Assembly: GCF_001267405.1 (NCBI RefSeq)
Contig: NZ_CP012369.1
Span: 1,266,001-1,330,000 of the forward strand
DNA from: Moorella thermoacetica
GTDB taxonomy: Bacteria; Bacillota; DSM-521; Neomoorellales; Neomoorellaceae
Direction of reading: 5' to 3'
Length of the DNA stretch: 64,000 bases
Both the position numbers and the translations under genes were made by a program. The first letter of the stretch is position 1. Each line of letters opens with the position of its first letter. Under the pieces are notes generated by a model that saw nothing but the letters and a program-made list of their open reading frames with translations, did no database searches and had not been told where the DNA came from. This document shows, piece after piece, positions 8,208 to 18,155 of the stretch.

Positions 8208-9335
8208 TCAAGCATTTTCCAGTAGTCGTACATTAATCCCGGAATTTTGTAATATCTCCAAGGCCCTGGTGGCAGCAGCCGCCGTGGTAAATCCCAGGCG
8301 GATGCTGCCGCCCTCCCCTTCCCGGACGCGGAGAATTTCAATATCAATGATATTGATGCCGGCATCCCCCAGGGAGGTGGCCATGGCCCCGATAACCCCG
8401 GGCCGGTCGGGGACGGTAACCACCAGTTCATGGAGGGCCGGGAGGAGGCCTTTTTGCCGGGCCGGTACCCTGGCCCGTAAGGCCCGGGCCTCATTGAGGA
8501 CGGTTTCCAGGCCGGTGGCGTCGCCCGCGCGGATCATCTCTTCCAGGGCGTCAATCTGGCAGCGCCAGGATTTTAAAAGCGCCAGGATAGCCTCCCGGTT
8601 GTAGAGAAAGATATCCCGCCACATCACCGGGTCACCGCCGGCGATGCGGGTGGTATCCCGGAAACCACCCGCAGCCAGCATTAAGGCCAGGGGGTGCTCC
8701 CGGGCAAGTTCCCCGGCAGCCTGTACCAGGCTCACAGCCAGGAAGTGGGGCAGGTGACTGACACCGGCTACGATCAGGTCATGCTCATCGGGGTCCAGGG
8801 TGATAACCCGGGAACCCAGGGATTGAAATAACCCCTCGAGGCTTTTTAAAGCCCTTGTGTCAGTGGCCGGGGTCGGTGTGAGGACATAAACGGCATTCTC
8901 CAGGAGGTAACCATCGGCGGCGGCAATGCCGGCCCGTTCGGAGCCAGCCATGGGATGCCCGCCGACATACCGGGCCCGATCCCGGAAGATTGCTTCGAGA
9001 TCCCGGACTACCGCCCCCTTAACGCTCCCCGTATCGGTGACGATGGCCTCCGGGTCGAGGAAGGGCACGATACTTCCTGCCAGGGAGCCCAGGGCACCGA
9101 CAGGAACGGCCAGTATGACTACTTGCGCCCCCTGGACGGCAGTTGCCGGGTCTGCTGCCGGGCGGTTGATGGCCCCCAGGGTCAAGGCCGTCTCGATAGT
9201 CTCCGGGTGCCGGTCATAACCGGCCACCTCTTTTACCCCCCTTTTGCGGAGGGCCAGGCCCAGGGAGCCGCCGATGAGCCCCAGACCGAGGATAGCCACC
9301 CTTTCTATCCCGGGACCAGATTTGCTACTGGCCAC
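8208..9335 (-). CDS. tyrA: Prephenate dehydrogenase with C-terminal ACT domain
   Basis: Oxidatively decarboxylates prephenate to 4-hydroxyphenylpyruvate in tyrosine synthesis. The NAD-binding Rossmann motif LGLGLIGGSLGLAL is near the N terminus. GGHPMAGSE near residue 128 and GVSHLPHFLA near 190 are the catalytic-domain signatures. The last 75 residues form an ACT domain starting PDRPGVIGAM, the likely tyrosine feedback site. The start is uncertain: an ATG at 9359 lacks a ribosome site, whereas GTG at 9335 has GGGGGTGGG before it. The gene overlaps the end of pheA either way. Confidence 0.94.
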   Translation of the reverse strand: MASSKSGPGIERVAILGLGLIGGSLGLALRKRGVKEVAGYDRHPETIETALTLGAINRPAADPATAVQGAQVVILAVPVGALGSLAGSIVPFLDPEAIVTDTGSVKGAVVRDLEAIFRDRARYVGGHPMAGSERAGIAAADGYLLENAVYVLTPTPATDTRALKSLEGLFQSLGSRVITLDPDEHDLIVAGVSHLPHFLAVSLVQAAGELAREHPLALMLAAGGFRDTTRIAGGDPVMWRDIFLYNREAILALLKSWRCQIDALEEMIRAGDATGLETVLNEARALRARVPARQKGLLPALHELVVTVPDRPGVIGAMATSLGDAGINIIDIEILRVREGEGGSIRLGFTTAAAATRALEILQNSGINVRLLENA

Positions 9336-10167
9336 TGGTCCCACCCCCATCGCGGGCATAGGAACCGAGAATTGATAATAAAGACGTTTTGGCTTTCAGG
9401 CCTACCAGGACCTCCCTTAAAGGAGGCTCCGTGGCCCTGCCCTCGCAATCAATAAAAAACAGGTACTCTCCCAGTTCCTGTTTGGTGGGCCGGGATTCAA
9501 TCCTTGTCAGGTTAATGCCTGCTGCGGCAAAATCCTTTAAAATGGCATAGAGGCTTCCCGGCCTGTTGGCCACTGCCGCTACCACCAGGGAGGTTTTATA
9601 GGGTCCTGGGAGGTGGAGGTTTTCCCTCCCCAGGACCCAGAACCGGGTCTTATTATCTGGGTAGTCTTCAATACCGGCAGCCAGAACCGGCAGCTGGTAT
9701 ACCTCGGCGGCAAAGTTAGAAGCGATGGCCGCCAGGTACGGCTGTTGCCGGGCCTGATCGGCAGCGGCAGCCGTGCTGGTAGCCGGCCGGGTTATGACTC
9801 CCGGTAAGTTTTGGGCCAGGTAATGGCGGCACTGGGCCAGGGCCTGGGGGTGGGACCAGACCTCCCGGATTGTGGCCAGGTCCCCGGCGCGGCTTATTAA
9901 ACAGTGGTGAACGGGGAGGACGACCTCCCCGATTACCTGGAGTTCCGGGTTTTCCAGGACCAGGTCCAGGGTGAGGTTGACGGCCCCTTCGATGGAGTTT
10001 TCTACTGGTAATATGGCTGCCGCAGCCTGCCCCTGGAGGACAGCGGCCAGGACTCCCGGTAAATCGGGGCAGGCCAGGAAGGAGTCCTGGCCTGCCCTCT
10101 GCCCCCAGATGGTTGCCGCCTCGTGGGAGTATGTCCCCCGGGGGCCAAGATAAGCTATTCCTTTCAT
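9325..10167 (-). CDS. pheA: Prephenate dehydratase
   Basis: Converts prephenate to phenylpyruvate for phenylalanine synthesis. The 280-residue protein is monofunctional, with no chorismate mutase domain; AroH upstream supplies that activity. It starts [13 protein letters not shown], carries the [12 protein letters not shown] substrate motif near residue 55 and KTRFWVLGR near 172. A C-terminal ACT domain contains [10 protein letters not shown] and ESRPTK, the classical phenylalanine-binding site. The ATG overlaps the aroF stop by 4 bases (ATGA). Confidence 0.96.
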   Translation of the reverse strand: MKGIAYLGPRGTYSHEAATIWGQRAGQDSFLACPDLPGVLAAVLQGQAAAAILPVENSIEGAVNLTLDLVLENPELQVIGEVVLPVHHCLISRAGDLATIREVWSHPQALAQCRHYLAQNLPGVITRPATSTAAAADQARQQPYLAAIASNFAAEVYQLPVLAAGIEDYPDNKTRFWVLGRENLHLPGPYKTSLVVAAVANRPGSLYAILKDFAAAGINLTRIESRPTKQELGEYLFFIDCEGRATEPPLREVLVGLKAKTSLLSILGSYARDGGGTSGQ

Positions 10168-11192
10168 ACGGCCTGCCGCTCCAGTTCACGCCCGCTGGCG
10201 GTGATGATGGGCCGGATCTCCCTGACCAGGGCGGCGAACTGTTCCGGGTCCAGGGACTGGGAGCCGTCGGAGAGGGCCTCCTGGGGTCGGGGGTGTACCT
10301 CAACCATGATCCCATCGGCCCCGGCTGCCAGGGCGGCCCGGGCCATAGGGGCCACCATAAACCGGCGCCCGGTCCCGTGGCTGGGATCGACAATTACAGG
10401 CAGGTGGGAGAGATGCTTTACCGCCGGTACCGCGCTGAGGTCCAGGGTATTGCGGGTATAGGTCTCAAAGGTGCGGATACCTCTCTCGCATAAAATCACC
10501 CGGCTATTGCCTGCGTTGAGGATGTACTCGGCAGCCAGAAGCCATTCTTCAATGGTGGCTGCCAGACCGCGCTTTAGGAGGACGGGTTTGTTTGTCTGGC
10601 CTACGGCCTGCAGGAGGGCAAAGTTCTGCATATTGCGGGAGCCGATCTGCAGGACGTTGGCAACGGCGGCTACATCTTCTACCAGGTTCTGGTCCATAAC
10701 CTCGGTGACCACCGGCAGGCCGGTACGTTCCCGGGCCTCAGCCAGGATTTCCAGACCCTTGGCAGCCAGCCCCTGGAAGGAGTAAGGTGAGCTGCGGGGT
10801 TTATAGGCGCCGCCGCGGAGCATGGTGGCCCCCGCCTCCCGGACAGCGTCGGCAGCCTCCAGGAGCTGGTCACGGCTTTCCACGGCACATGGCCCGGCGA
10901 TTATCTGCACCGCCGCGCCGCCTATGGTCCGATTGCCTGTTTCTACCACCGTATCCTCGGGATGGAAATCCCGGCTGGCCAGCTTATAGGGTTGCAAAAT
11001 GGGGACAACCTTCTCCACTCCGGCCAGGGCCGTTACAGTTTCGGCCTTTAACCGGGTTTTATCGCCTATTACGCCGATTATAGTCCGTTCTATACCCCGT
11101 GACAGGTGCACCTTGAAACCCTCCCGTTCCAGGTGACTGATAACTCTCTGCTCTTCTTCGCGGGTGGCTCCGGGTTGCATGACTATGATCAT
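10164..11192 (-). CDS. aroF: 3-deoxy-7-phosphoheptulonate synthase (DAHP synthase), type I-beta
   Basis: First step of the shikimate pathway, condensing PEP with erythrose-4-phosphate. The first 70 residues form the ferredoxin-like regulatory domain found in the Thermotoga/Bacillus class, which usually mediates tyrosine inhibition. The catalytic barrel follows, with IAGPCAVES near residue 102, [15 protein letters not shown] near 130, [12 protein letters not shown] near 208, and DPSHGTGRR near 270. The start is ATG with AGGGGGG upstream. A hairpin with T-rich tail sits just before the ribosome site, so expression may be attenuated. Confidence 0.96.
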   Translation of the reverse strand: MIIVMQPGATREEEQRVISHLEREGFKVHLSRGIERTIIGVIGDKTRLKAETVTALAGVEKVVPILQPYKLASRDFHPEDTVVETGNRTIGGAAVQIIAGPCAVESRDQLLEAADAVREAGATMLRGGAYKPRSSPYSFQGLAAKGLEILAEARERTGLPVVTEVMDQNLVEDVAAVANVLQIGSRNMQNFALLQAVGQTNKPVLLKRGLAATIEEWLLAAEYILNAGNSRVILCERGIRTFETYTRNTLDLSAVPAVKHLSHLPVIVDPSHGTGRRFMVAPMARAALAAGADGIMVEVHPRPQEALSDGSQSLDPEQFAALVREIRPIITASGRELERQAV

Positions 11193-11205
11193 GGATTACC
11201 CCCCT

Positions 11206-11242
11206 AAAAGCAAAACGTCACCCCCGCCAGGAGTGACGTTTT
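11206..11242 (-). terminator. Terminator or attenuator hairpin between trpA and aroF
   Basis: Perfect 10-bp inverted repeat AAAACGTCAC / GTGACGTTTT (11233-11242 and 11212-11221) with an 11-nt loop. On the minus strand the tail is GCTTTT, directly followed by the aroF ribosome site. It can end the trp transcript, and if the promoter at 11326-11354 is used it would act as an attenuator for aroF. Confidence 0.65.
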
Positions 11243-11325
11243 TTGCTAAAGTCAATTCTCCTGCCGTCCTGCCGTCCTACCATTTTAGATAACCCTGCAG
11301 TGTTATCCTACTGTACTACATTTAG

Positions 11326-11354
11326 ACTATAGCATAGCTGCCCCCTCCTGGCAA
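11326..11354 (-). promoter_or_regulatory. Putative promoter for the aroF-pheA-tyrA-aroA-cmk unit
   Basis: Minus-strand TTGCCA (11354-11349) and TATAGT (11331-11326) spaced by 17 bases, just after the trpA stop. The transcript would begin near 11319 and include two tandem GGACGGCA copies and the hairpin at 11206-11242. Confidence 0.5.
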
Positions 11355-11371
11355 GGGGCAATCTGGTTATT

Positions 11372-12154
11372 CTATAAAGCGTGCCGGAGCCTTTCTACCA
11401 GCCGGAGGGCGGCCGGTAAGCCTTCTTGATACAGGACGTCGACCAGGGCGCTGCCGACAATAATGCCGTCGCCCATAGGGGCCAGGAGCCTGGCCTGGTC
11501 GGGACTGCCGATGCCGAAACCTATTCCCAGGGGCAGGTCAGTTACCGCCCGCACCCCTGCCAGGTACTCGTCTATTCCCGGCGGCAAGCCTTCCCGGACG
11601 CCTGTTACCCCGGTAAGGGAAACGCAGTAGATAAATCCCCGGGCTGTGGCGGCAATCCGGGCCAAACGTTCCCCGGGGGTCGTCGGGGCCACCAGGGGAA
11701 TCAGGGCCAGCCCCGCCGGTTCCAGGGTTTGTCTTAAAGGTGGGTTTTCTTCCAGGGGCAGATCGGGTACAATCAAACCATCCACCCCGGCAGCGGCCAG
11801 ATCGGCAGTTAACCGTTCCAGTCCATATTGCAGCAAAGGGTTATAGTAGCTCATGAGGATCAAGGGGACAGCCAACCCCGAGCGCAGGCTCTTTACCAAT
11901 TCCAGGATTTCGGGCAGGGTTACCCCGGCGGCAAGGGCACGCTTGCTGGCAGCCTGGATGACCGGACCATCGGCCACGGGGTCAGAAAAGGGTACCCCCA
12001 GCTCAATGAGGTCCACCCCGGCGCCAGCCAGTTCCCTGACAGCTTGCCCGGTAACCTCCAGGGAAGGGTCGCCGGCACAGAGATAGACGATGAGGGCTTT
12101 GCGTCCCTCTTTTTTCCGGGCGGCAAAGGCAGCAGTTATTCTTTCAACACCCAT
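11372..12154 (-). CDS. trpA: Tryptophan synthase alpha subunit
   Basis: Cleaves indole-3-glycerol phosphate and passes indole to TrpB. The 260-residue TIM barrel shows YLCAGDPS near residue 25, the catalytic glutamate and aspartate in [19 protein letters not shown] near 50, [12 protein letters not shown] near 125, and [10 protein letters not shown] near 207. The ATG is preceded by GGGAGGGAG and overlaps the end of trpB by 11 bases. It is the last gene of the trp operon. Confidence 0.97.
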   Translation of the reverse strand: MGVERITAAFAARKKEGRKALIVYLCAGDPSLEVTGQAVRELAGAGVDLIELGVPFSDPVADGPVIQAASKRALAAGVTLPEILELVKSLRSGLAVPLILMSYYNPLLQYGLERLTADLAAAGVDGLIVPDLPLEENPPLRQTLEPAGLALIPLVAPTTPGERLARIAATARGFIYCVSLTGVTGVREGLPPGIDEYLAGVRAVTDLPLGIGFGIGSPDQARLLAPMGDGIIVGSALVDVLYQEGLPAALRLVERLRHAL

Positions 12155-13349
12155 GGTTGGAGCTCCCTCCCTTGAGGATGGCGGCCACCTGCTGGACGTC
12201 TTTATCTCCCCGGCCGGAGAGGTTGATGATCATAATCTCTTCCGGCTTTAAGCCGGGGGCCATTTTCATGGCCAGGGCTACGGCGTGGGAGCTCTCCAGG
12301 GCGGGGATAATACCCTCTGTACGGCTCAGGAGTTGAAAGGCCTCCAGGGCTTCAGTATCAGTTATAGCTGTGTAGGTAGCCCGGCCACTATCTTTGAGGT
12401 AGCTGTGCTCCGGCCCGACGCCGGGGTAATCCAGGCCGGCCGAGACAGAATACACCGGCTCGATCTGGCCGTTTTTATCCTGGACCAGGTAACTGTAGGC
12501 ACCCTGAAAGACACCGGGGCGACCCGCGGTTAAAGAAGCGGCGTGGCGGCCGGTCTCCAGTCCCAGCCCGGCGGCTTCAGCGCCCCACATTCTGACCCCC
12601 GTTTCTTCGAGGAAGGGGTAAAAAAGTCCCATGGCATTACTGCCCCCGCCGACGCAGGCTACCAGGTGATCCGGCAGGCGCCCGGCTGCGGCCAGGATTT
12701 GCTCCCTGGCCTCTCTGCCGATGACAGATTGGAAGTCCCGTACCATCATGGGGAACGGGTGGGGACCGGTCACCGAACCAAGGAGGTAATATGTGGTGCG
12801 GACGTTGGTAACCCAGTCCCGCAGGGCTTCGTTGATGGCGTCCTTTAAAGTGGCGCTACCGGCTGTCACCGGGACCACCCTGGCCCCCAGGAGTTCCATA
12901 CGAAAGACATTCAAGGCCTGACGGCGGGTGTCTTCGGCACCCATATAAACGACGCATTCCATATCCAGGAGGGCCGCCGCTGTAGCCGCAGCCACCCCGT
13001 GCTGGCCGGCTCCTGTTTCAGCAATGAGGCGTTTCTTGCCCATACGCCGGGCAAGCAATGCCTGGCCCAAGGCGTTATTTAACTTGTGGGAACCGGTATG
13101 ATTTAAATCCTCCCTTTTCAGGTAAATCCTGGCCCCGCCCAGGTGACGGGTAAGGTTGGCCGCGTAATACAAGGGAGTCGGCCTGCCGGCGTATTGCTGA
13201 AGATAATACTGAAGTTCCTTTTGAAATTCTTTATCCCGGGAGGCTTCCCGGTAAGCCTGTTCTATCTCTTCCAGGGCCGGCATGAGGGTTTCGGGTACAA
13301 ACCGCCCGCCATAGGGGCCAAAATGACCCTGTTTATCTGGTAATGTCAT
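12144..13349 (-). CDS. trpB: Tryptophan synthase beta subunit
   Basis: PLP enzyme that condenses indole with serine. The 401-residue protein begins near the family signature [13 protein letters not shown]. The PLP lysine is in [19 protein letters not shown] near residue 80-95, with AETGAGQHG near 107, and the phosphate-binding GGGSNAMG near 230. The ATG at 13349 has GAAGGGGGA upstream and shares one base with the trpF stop (TGATG). A longer frame to 13379 is not needed. Confidence 0.97.
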   Translation of the reverse strand: MTLPDKQGHFGPYGGRFVPETLMPALEEIEQAYREASRDKEFQKELQYYLQQYAGRPTPLYYAANLTRHLGGARIYLKREDLNHTGSHKLNNALGQALLARRMGKKRLIAETGAGQHGVAAATAAALLDMECVVYMGAEDTRRQALNVFRMELLGARVVPVTAGSATLKDAINEALRDWVTNVRTTYYLLGSVTGPHPFPMMVRDFQSVIGREAREQILAAAGRLPDHLVACVGGGSNAMGLFYPFLEETGVRMWGAEAAGLGLETGRHAASLTAGRPGVFQGAYSYLVQDKNGQIEPVYSVSAGLDYPGVGPEHSYLKDSGRATYTAITDTEALEAFQLLSRTEGIIPALESSHAVALAMKMAPGLKPEEIMIINLSGRGDKDVQQVAAILKGGSSNHGC

Positions 13350-14020
13350 CAAAAATCCCCCTTCAATCCCGTACAGCAACTGCTGGCGGTTGGGCGCACA
13401 TGGTGCTCCTCAGCTTTCCTCACTGCCTCCAGAAAGGCGGCTATCCGGGCCGGGTTTTTACGGCCGTCCACTTCTACCCCGCTGGAGACATCGACGGCGT
13501 AAGGGTGTACCAACTGAATGGCAGCGCCGACATTCTCAGGGGTCAGGCCGCCGGCAAGAATTACCGGTTTACCACCCGTTGCTGCCCCCCGTACCAGTTC
13601 CCAATTAAAGGTCGTACCGGTACCCCCGGCTTTTCCCGGGACCCAGGCGTCCAGGAGAAATCCCTGGACCTCCCGGTAAGCCTCCAGGCTGGCCAGGGAA
13701 GCGGCGTCACGTACCCGAATGGCTTTAATCAAACGCTGGGAAAGACCGTGACAGTACTCGGGCGGCTCGTCGCCGTGGAGCTGCAGGACATCCAGGCGGC
13801 AAAAGGAGGCTATCTCCATTAGGCTATAGCGTGGTTCGTTGACAAATACACCAACCGTGGTGGTGAAGGGTGGCAGCTTGGTGATTATCTCCCGGGCGGC
13901 TTCCGGCTTGATCGCCCTGGGACTCCTGGCGAAAACAAAGCCCAAGGTGTCTACGCCCGCGTCGAGAACCATCCGGGCTTCTTCCCAATCCCGGATGCCG
14001 CAGATTTTTACTCTGACCAC
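13349..14020 (-). CDS. trpF: Phosphoribosylanthranilate isomerase
   Basis: Amadori isomerase of tryptophan synthesis. The 223-residue protein starts [14 protein letters not shown], with the catalytic cysteine in the KICG motif. [29 protein letters not shown] and [11 protein letters not shown] follow in order, ending with [13 protein letters not shown]. The start is taken as GTG at 14020, eight bases after GGAGG; an in-frame GTG at 14035 lies before that ribosome site and is less likely. It lies 32 bases after trpC. Confidence 0.95.
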   Translation of the reverse strand: MVRVKICGIRDWEEARMVLDAGVDTLGFVFARSPRAIKPEAAREIITKLPPFTTTVGVFVNEPRYSLMEIASFCRLDVLQLHGDEPPEYCHGLSQRLIKAIRVRDAASLASLEAYREVQGFLLDAWVPGKAGGTGTTFNWELVRGAATGGKPVILAGGLTPENVGAAIQLVHPYAVDVSSGVEVDGRKNPARIAAFLEAVRKAEEHHVRPTASSCCTGLKGDF

Positions 14021-14052
14021 ATTCTTTTCCTCCACCCAAAAAATGATCGGAG

Positions 14053-14832
14053 CTAGATAGCAAGCCGTAGTTCGGCCATCTTAGCCATAACGTCCCCGGC
14101 TGTCATCAGGGCCTCGCCCACCAAGATGGCATCCACGCCGGCGCCGGCCACCAGGGCGGCATCGGCCCGGCTCCGGATGCCACTCTCGCTCACTACCACC
14201 GGTCCCCGGGGAATCATGGATCGCAGGCGTCCGGTCGTTTGCAGGTCAACCTTGAAGGTGTGCAGGTCCCGGTTGTTAATCCCGATAATACCGGCTCCTG
14301 CCCGGAGGGCTACCTCCAGTTCCGGGGCCGTATGAACCTCGACCAGGGCTGCCAGGCCTAACCTCCGGGCCAGGTCCAGATATTCCACCAGTTCCGCAGG
14401 TTCCAGGGCAGCGACAATCAGTAGGATGGCATCCGCTCCCAGGGCCCGGGCCTCATAAATCTGGTAGGGATCAATGATAAAATCCTTGCGCAGAAGGGGC
14501 AGGGTGGTTACCCGGCGCACCAGGATCAGGTACTCAGGGCGACCCCGGAAAAACCTCTGGTCCGTCAGGACGGAGATGGCCGCCGCCCCGGCGGCTATAT
14601 AACTCCTGGCCTGACCTTCAGGGTCAAAATCCTCCCTGATAAGGCCCCGGGAGGGAGAAGCCTGTTTTAGCTCAGCTATAACCTTAAGCTCGTTTCCCCG
14701 GCGCCGCAGGGCGGCCCCGAAGTCCCGGGTCAGGGGCATGGCTGCCGCTGCCTTCTCCAGGTCCGCCAGGGGGTGTTGTTCCCTGGCGGCCGCCACTTCC
14801 CGGCGTTTGTAGTCCAGGATCTCCGCCAGCAT
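14053..14832 (-). CDS. trpC: Indole-3-glycerol phosphate synthase
   Basis: Ring closure step of tryptophan synthesis. The 259-residue TIM barrel shows VIAELKQASPSRGLI near residue 50 with the catalytic lysine, LTDQRFFRG near 90, LLRKDFIIDPYQIYEARALGAD near 112, GINNRDLHTF near 180 and SESGIRSRADAALV near 212. The ATG overlaps the trpD stop by one base. It is a stand-alone enzyme, not fused to TrpF. Confidence 0.97.
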   Translation of the reverse strand: MLAEILDYKRREVAAAREQHPLADLEKAAAAMPLTRDFGAALRRRGNELKVIAELKQASPSRGLIREDFDPEGQARSYIAAGAAAISVLTDQRFFRGRPEYLILVRRVTTLPLLRKDFIIDPYQIYEARALGADAILLIVAALEPAELVEYLDLARRLGLAALVEVHTAPELEVALRAGAGIIGINNRDLHTFKVDLQTTGRLRSMIPRGPVVVSESGIRSRADAALVAGAGVDAILVGEALMTAGDVMAKMAELRLAI

Positions 14833-15851
14833 CAGGCAGCCCAGCTTTCCACCCAGGCCACCATAGCCTGGAGTTTTGCCGCCGCGGCGCCGGAATCGAT
14901 ACTTGATTCGGCCAGGGCCAGGGCTTGCTGGAGGGTGTCAGCGGCACCGGCTGCCAGGAGGGCGAAGGCGGCATTAATGAGGACGACGTCCCGGGCCGGG
15001 CCCCTGGTACCGGAAAGGACGGCGCGGGCAATGGCGGCATTGTCGGTGGCTGTACCCCCGGCCAGGTCGGCAAGGTTCGCCCGTGGCAGGCCGACATCTT
15101 CCGGGGTAAAGGTATACGTCCTGATCGCGCCTTTATCGAGGCAGGTTATCTTGCTGGGTCCGGTGATAGTTACTTCGTCCAGTCCATCGCTACCGTGGAC
15201 TACATAGGCCCGGCGGCTGCCCAGGCGCCCCAGGACGGCCGCGACTGTTTCCGTTAAATCCGGGTCGTAAACTCCCACCAGCTGGCAGGGAGCGCCCGCC
15301 GGGTTAGTCAGGGGCCCCAGGAGGTTGAAGGCTGTACGAATGCCGATCTCCCGCCGCGGTCCGGCGGCGTATTTCATTGCACCATGAAAAACGGGAGCAA
15401 AGAGGAAGGCCATGCCCACTTCATCCAGGCAGCGGGCAACGGCGTCCGGAGGCAGGTCGACTTTGATCCCCAGGGCTTCCAGCATGTCGGCGCTACCGCA
15501 ACGGCTGGAAACTGAACGGTTGCCGTGTTTGGCTACTGCTACCCCGGCGCCGGCCACGACGAAGGCCGCGGTGGTGGAAATGTTAAAGGTTTGGCGGCCG
15601 TCTCCCCCGGTACCACAGGTGTCCACAAATACCGGGTGGCTAGTGGTAAGGGGAATAGCCCGGCGGCGCATGCTGCGGGCAAAACCGGTTATCTCGTCTA
15701 CCGTTTCCCCTTTAAGGCGCAGGGCGGTGAGGAAAGCGGCAATCTGGGCCGGGGTGGCTTCGTCCGCCATGATTATGTCCATGGCTTCTGCGGCCTCGGC
15801 TTCGCTCAAGTGCTGGCCGGCTACTACTTTGCTAATCTGGGCTTTCAACAC
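14832..15851 (-). CDS. trpD: Anthranilate phosphoribosyltransferase
   Basis: Transfers phosphoribose from PRPP to anthranilate. The 339-residue protein has DTCGTGGDGRQTFNIST near residue 75-90, the KHGNRSVSSRCGSADMLEALG block near 105, AAGPRREIGIRTAFNLLGPLTNPA near 160 and HGSDGLDEVTI near 217. The start is taken as GTG at 15851, nine bases after GAGAGGAG; a TTG at 15860 abuts the ribosome site. It follows trpG by 30 bases. Confidence 0.96.
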   Translation of the reverse strand: MLKAQISKVVAGQHLSEAEAAEAMDIIMADEATPAQIAAFLTALRLKGETVDEITGFARSMRRRAIPLTTSHPVFVDTCGTGGDGRQTFNISTTAAFVVAGAGVAVAKHGNRSVSSRCGSADMLEALGIKVDLPPDAVARCLDEVGMAFLFAPVFHGAMKYAAGPRREIGIRTAFNLLGPLTNPAGAPCQLVGVYDPDLTETVAAVLGRLGSRRAYVVHGSDGLDEVTITGPSKITCLDKGAIRTYTFTPEDVGLPRANLADLAGGTATDNAAIARAVLSGTRGPARDVVLINAAFALLAAGAADTLQQALALAESSIDSGAAAAKLQAMVAWVESWAA

Positions 15852-15881
15852 TAAGCTCAACTCCTCTCAAAAATACAGTAA

Positions 15882-16496
15882 TTATTTATCCAGGCTGACT
15901 CCATTTTCTTTACTTCTGGTCCTCGCGAAGGGGCCAATGGCCAAAAAATTCCTTAGCAGTTGCTTGCCCACCGTTGTCAGGATGGACTCGGGGTGAAATT
16001 GGACACCTTCAACTGGTAACTGGCGGTGGCGCAGGCCCATTAGCTCGCCGGTTTCGCTCCGGGCCGTCACCTCCAGGCAATCCGGCAGGGTCTCCTCATC
16101 GACGATTAAGGAATGATAGCGGGTAGCTGTAAAGGGGTTGGGCAGGTCCCGGTAAATTGTTTTACCATCATGGGTAATGGTAGAAGTCTTGCCATGCATG
16201 AGCCGTCCGGCCCGCACTATCCGACCGCCGAAGGCCTGGGCAATGCTCTGGTGGCCCAGGCAGACGCCCAGGATGGGTATCTTGCCGGCAAAGGCGGTGA
16301 TGGCCGCCAAGGAGATACCGGCTTCATTGGGCGTGCAAGGGCCGGGGGAAAGGACCAGGTAATCGGGGTTTAGTTCAGCAATCTCCTCCAGGGTTATGGC
16401 GTCATTACGCCGTACCACCACCTCCTGCCCCAGTTCCAGGAAGTACTGCACCAGGTTATAGGTAAAGGAATCATAGTTATCAATCATTAGCAGCAC
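15882..16496 (-). CDS. trpG: Anthranilate synthase component II (glutamine amidotransferase)
   Basis: Supplies ammonia from glutamine to TrpE. The 204-residue class I amidotransferase has [15 protein letters not shown] at the N terminus, [12 protein letters not shown] near residue 52, the nucleophile cysteine in [15 protein letters not shown] near 80, and the catalytic His-Glu in [10 protein letters not shown] near 170. The GTG start has GGAGGTG upstream and lies inside the end of trpE, overlapping by 17 bases. It may also serve as PabA, as in other Firmicutes with one copy. Confidence 0.96.
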   Translation of the reverse strand: MLLMIDNYDSFTYNLVQYFLELGQEVVVRRNDAITLEEIAELNPDYLVLSPGPCTPNEAGISLAAITAFAGKIPILGVCLGHQSIAQAFGGRIVRAGRLMHGKTSTITHDGKTIYRDLPNPFTATRYHSLIVDEETLPDCLEVTARSETGELMGLRHRQLPVEGVQFHPESILTTVGKQLLRNFLAIGPFARTRSKENGVSLDK

Positions 16497-17979
16497 GGGT
16501 GCCCACCTCCGGCTTTTTTAATACCTGCAACAGCGCCCGGGCTTTGTTCAGGGTCTCTTCATATTCGGCTTCCGGGTCGGAGTCGGCGACAATGCCCGCC
16601 CCGGCCTGGATGAAGGCCCGACCCCGGGCAAAAACTATGGTGCGGATGGCAATGCAGGTATCCAGGTTGCCATGGAGACCCAGGTAACCTACGGCGCCGG
16701 CATAGGGTCCCCGGTTGACCGGCTCCAGTTCGGTGATGATCTCCATGGCCCGTACCTTGGGAGCCCCGGTCACCGTACCGGCGGGGAAACAGGCCAGAAG
16801 GGCGTCCAGGGCACTCCTGCCAGGAGCCAGGCGGGCGGTAATGCTGGAAACCAGGTGCATGACGTGGGAATAATACTCCACCACCATCTGCCGGGTCACC
16901 TGCAGGCTGCCCGGGACGGCTATCCTTCCCACGTCGTTCCGCCCCAGGTCCAGGAGCATCAGGTGTTCGGCACGCTCCTTCTCGCTGGCCAGGAGTTCCG
17001 CGGCCAGGGCCCTGTCCTCGGCAGCAGTCCGTCCCCGGCGCCTGGTACCGGCGATGGGGCGATAATCGATTGTTCCCCTTTCCACCCGCACCAGCATTTC
17101 CGGCGATGCGCCTACCAGTTGCACCTCCGGGAAGTTAAGGTAAAACATATACGGCGAAGGGTTAAGGGCTCGCAAGTGCCGGTAAACGACCAGGGCGTCC
17201 TCCCTGAAGGGCAGGCTCAATCTCTGGGAGAGGACCACCTGGAAGATATCGCCGGCGGCGATATACTCCTTAGCTTTTGTAACCATCCCGGTAAATTCCT
17301 GTCGGGTCACGCTGGCCTGCCAGGAGACCCCTTCCGGGACCAGTTGCCCTGCTGCCGGCGGATACCCATTCCGGTACCCGCCAGAAGATCGCCCGAGTTT
17401 TTCCAGAATTCCCTTGACCCCGGCTACAGCTTCTTCATACCCGGCAAGGGCATTCTCCCCGCCTCGCCCCAGGCAGGTTATCCTCACTGTCCGCAGGATA
17501 TGGTCGTAAACCAGGTAACAACGGTGGAGGGTCAGGTGGGTATCTGGTATTTGCAGGTCATTACCGGGCCCCGGGGGCAAAGCCTCCAGTTCCCGGACCA
17601 TATCATATCCCAGGTAGCCTACCAGGCCGCCCTGAAAGCGTGGTCCCTCACTAGGTGGTAGGGACAGGCTGGCCATTAAATTGTTTAAAGCCTTGAAGGG
17701 TTTTTCTTCCAGCAACCTGGCAGTGGCGTTATTCGTGCTTAAATAAGCCTTACCACTCCTGGCGGTGAAGGTCAGCAGGGGATCGAAGCCAATGAGGGAA
17801 TAGCGGCCCAGGTTTTCCCCGCCTTCGACACTCTCCAGTAAGAAGCTGTCCGGACCGCCGGCGAATTTTAAGTACAGGGAAATGGGAGTTTCTGTATCGG
17901 CAAGAATCTCTGTCCAGACAGGAATATAAGGGGCCTTCCGGGCCAGGTCCAGGTAGGTTGCCCGGTCAGGGTGAAACAC
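16480..17979 (-). CDS. trpE: Anthranilate synthase component I
   Basis: Converts chorismate to anthranilate, the committed Trp step. The 499-residue protein carries the tryptophan feedback motif [19 protein letters not shown] near residue 48, and the chorismate-binding core with [11 protein letters not shown] near 260, [11 protein letters not shown] near 325, DLGRNDVGR near 362, and [15 protein letters not shown] near 420. I take GTG at 17979 as the start because GGGGAGGGAG lies six bases before it; a TTG at 18003 falls next to the leader terminator's T tract. Expression should depend on the attenuator just upstream. Confidence 0.96.
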   Translation of the reverse strand: MFHPDRATYLDLARKAPYIPVWTEILADTETPISLYLKFAGGPDSFLLESVEGGENLGRYSLIGFDPLLTFTARSGKAYLSTNNATARLLEEKPFKALNNLMASLSLPPSEGPRFQGGLVGYLGYDMVRELEALPPGPGNDLQIPDTHLTLHRCYLVYDHILRTVRITCLGRGGENALAGYEEAVAGVKGILEKLGRSSGGYRNGYPPAAGQLVPEGVSWQASVTRQEFTGMVTKAKEYIAAGDIFQVVLSQRLSLPFREDALVVYRHLRALNPSPYMFYLNFPEVQLVGASPEMLVRVERGTIDYRPIAGTRRRGRTAAEDRALAAELLASEKERAEHLMLLDLGRNDVGRIAVPGSLQVTRQMVVEYYSHVMHLVSSITARLAPGRSALDALLACFPAGTVTGAPKVRAMEIITELEPVNRGPYAGAVGYLGLHGNLDTCIAIRTIVFARGRAFIQAGAGIVADSDPEAEYEETLNKARALLQVLKKPEVGTRAAND

Positions 17980-18001
17980 TGCTTTCTCCCTCCCCAGGGG
18001 C

Positions 18002-18035
18002 AAAATAAAAACCAGCGCTCAAAGATGAGCCCTGG
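18002..18035 (-). terminator. Leader terminator (attenuator) of the trp operon
   Basis: On the minus strand CCAGGGCTCA pairs with TGAGCGCTGG (18035-18026 with 18021-18012; nine pairs and one G-G mismatch) around a TCTT loop, followed by TTTTTATTTT. It stands 20-odd bases before the trpE ribosome site, so it can only act as a conditional terminator. Bases 18030-18026 can alternatively pair with 18061-18057 in the upstream (G/T)AG array, giving an antiterminator. Confidence 0.85.
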
Positions 18036-18047
18036 TAAAACTTTACC

Positions 18048-18102
18048 CTTAATCAAGCTCAACTCTAAGCTAAACTCCACTCTGCTCAACTCGCCTCAAC
18101 TG
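18048..18102 (-). promoter_or_regulatory. (G/T)AG triplet array in the trp leader, TRAP-like RNA-binding site
   Basis: Reading the minus strand, seven triplets start exactly five bases apart: GAG at 18097, 18092, 18087, 18082, 18077, then TAG at 18072 and 18067. A further GAG is at 18060 (with an overlapping GAG at 18065), and near-cognate CAG at 18102 and AAG at 18050 flank the array. Two-base spacers and (G/T)AG triplets are the known signature of a binding site for the trp RNA-binding attenuation protein (TRAP/MtrB). The last triplets overlap the predicted antiterminator strand. No leader peptide with Trp codons and no T-box motif is visible. Confidence 0.7.
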
Positions 18103-18120
18103 TATGCGATTGTTATTATA

Positions 18121-18150
18121 AGAATAACATGGATGGTAAATACCTGTCAA
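18121..18150 (-). promoter_or_regulatory. Putative trp operon promoter
   Basis: A perfect minus-strand TTGACA (18150-18145) lies just after the aroH stop. The best -10 at 18-base spacing is TATTCT (18126-18121); a perfect TATAAT sits at 18120-18115 but with too long a spacing. Transcription would begin just before the triplet array. Confidence 0.55.
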
Positions 18151-18155
18151 TACTT

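Noticed and set aside
16672-17661. 329-codon plus-strand frame inside trpE
   Set aside because: Antisense to conserved trpE motifs, no ribosome site.
17980-18155. T-box or Trp-rich leader peptide upstream of trpE
   Set aside because: No T-box consensus and no short frame with Trp codons; the leader carries a triplet array and terminator instead.
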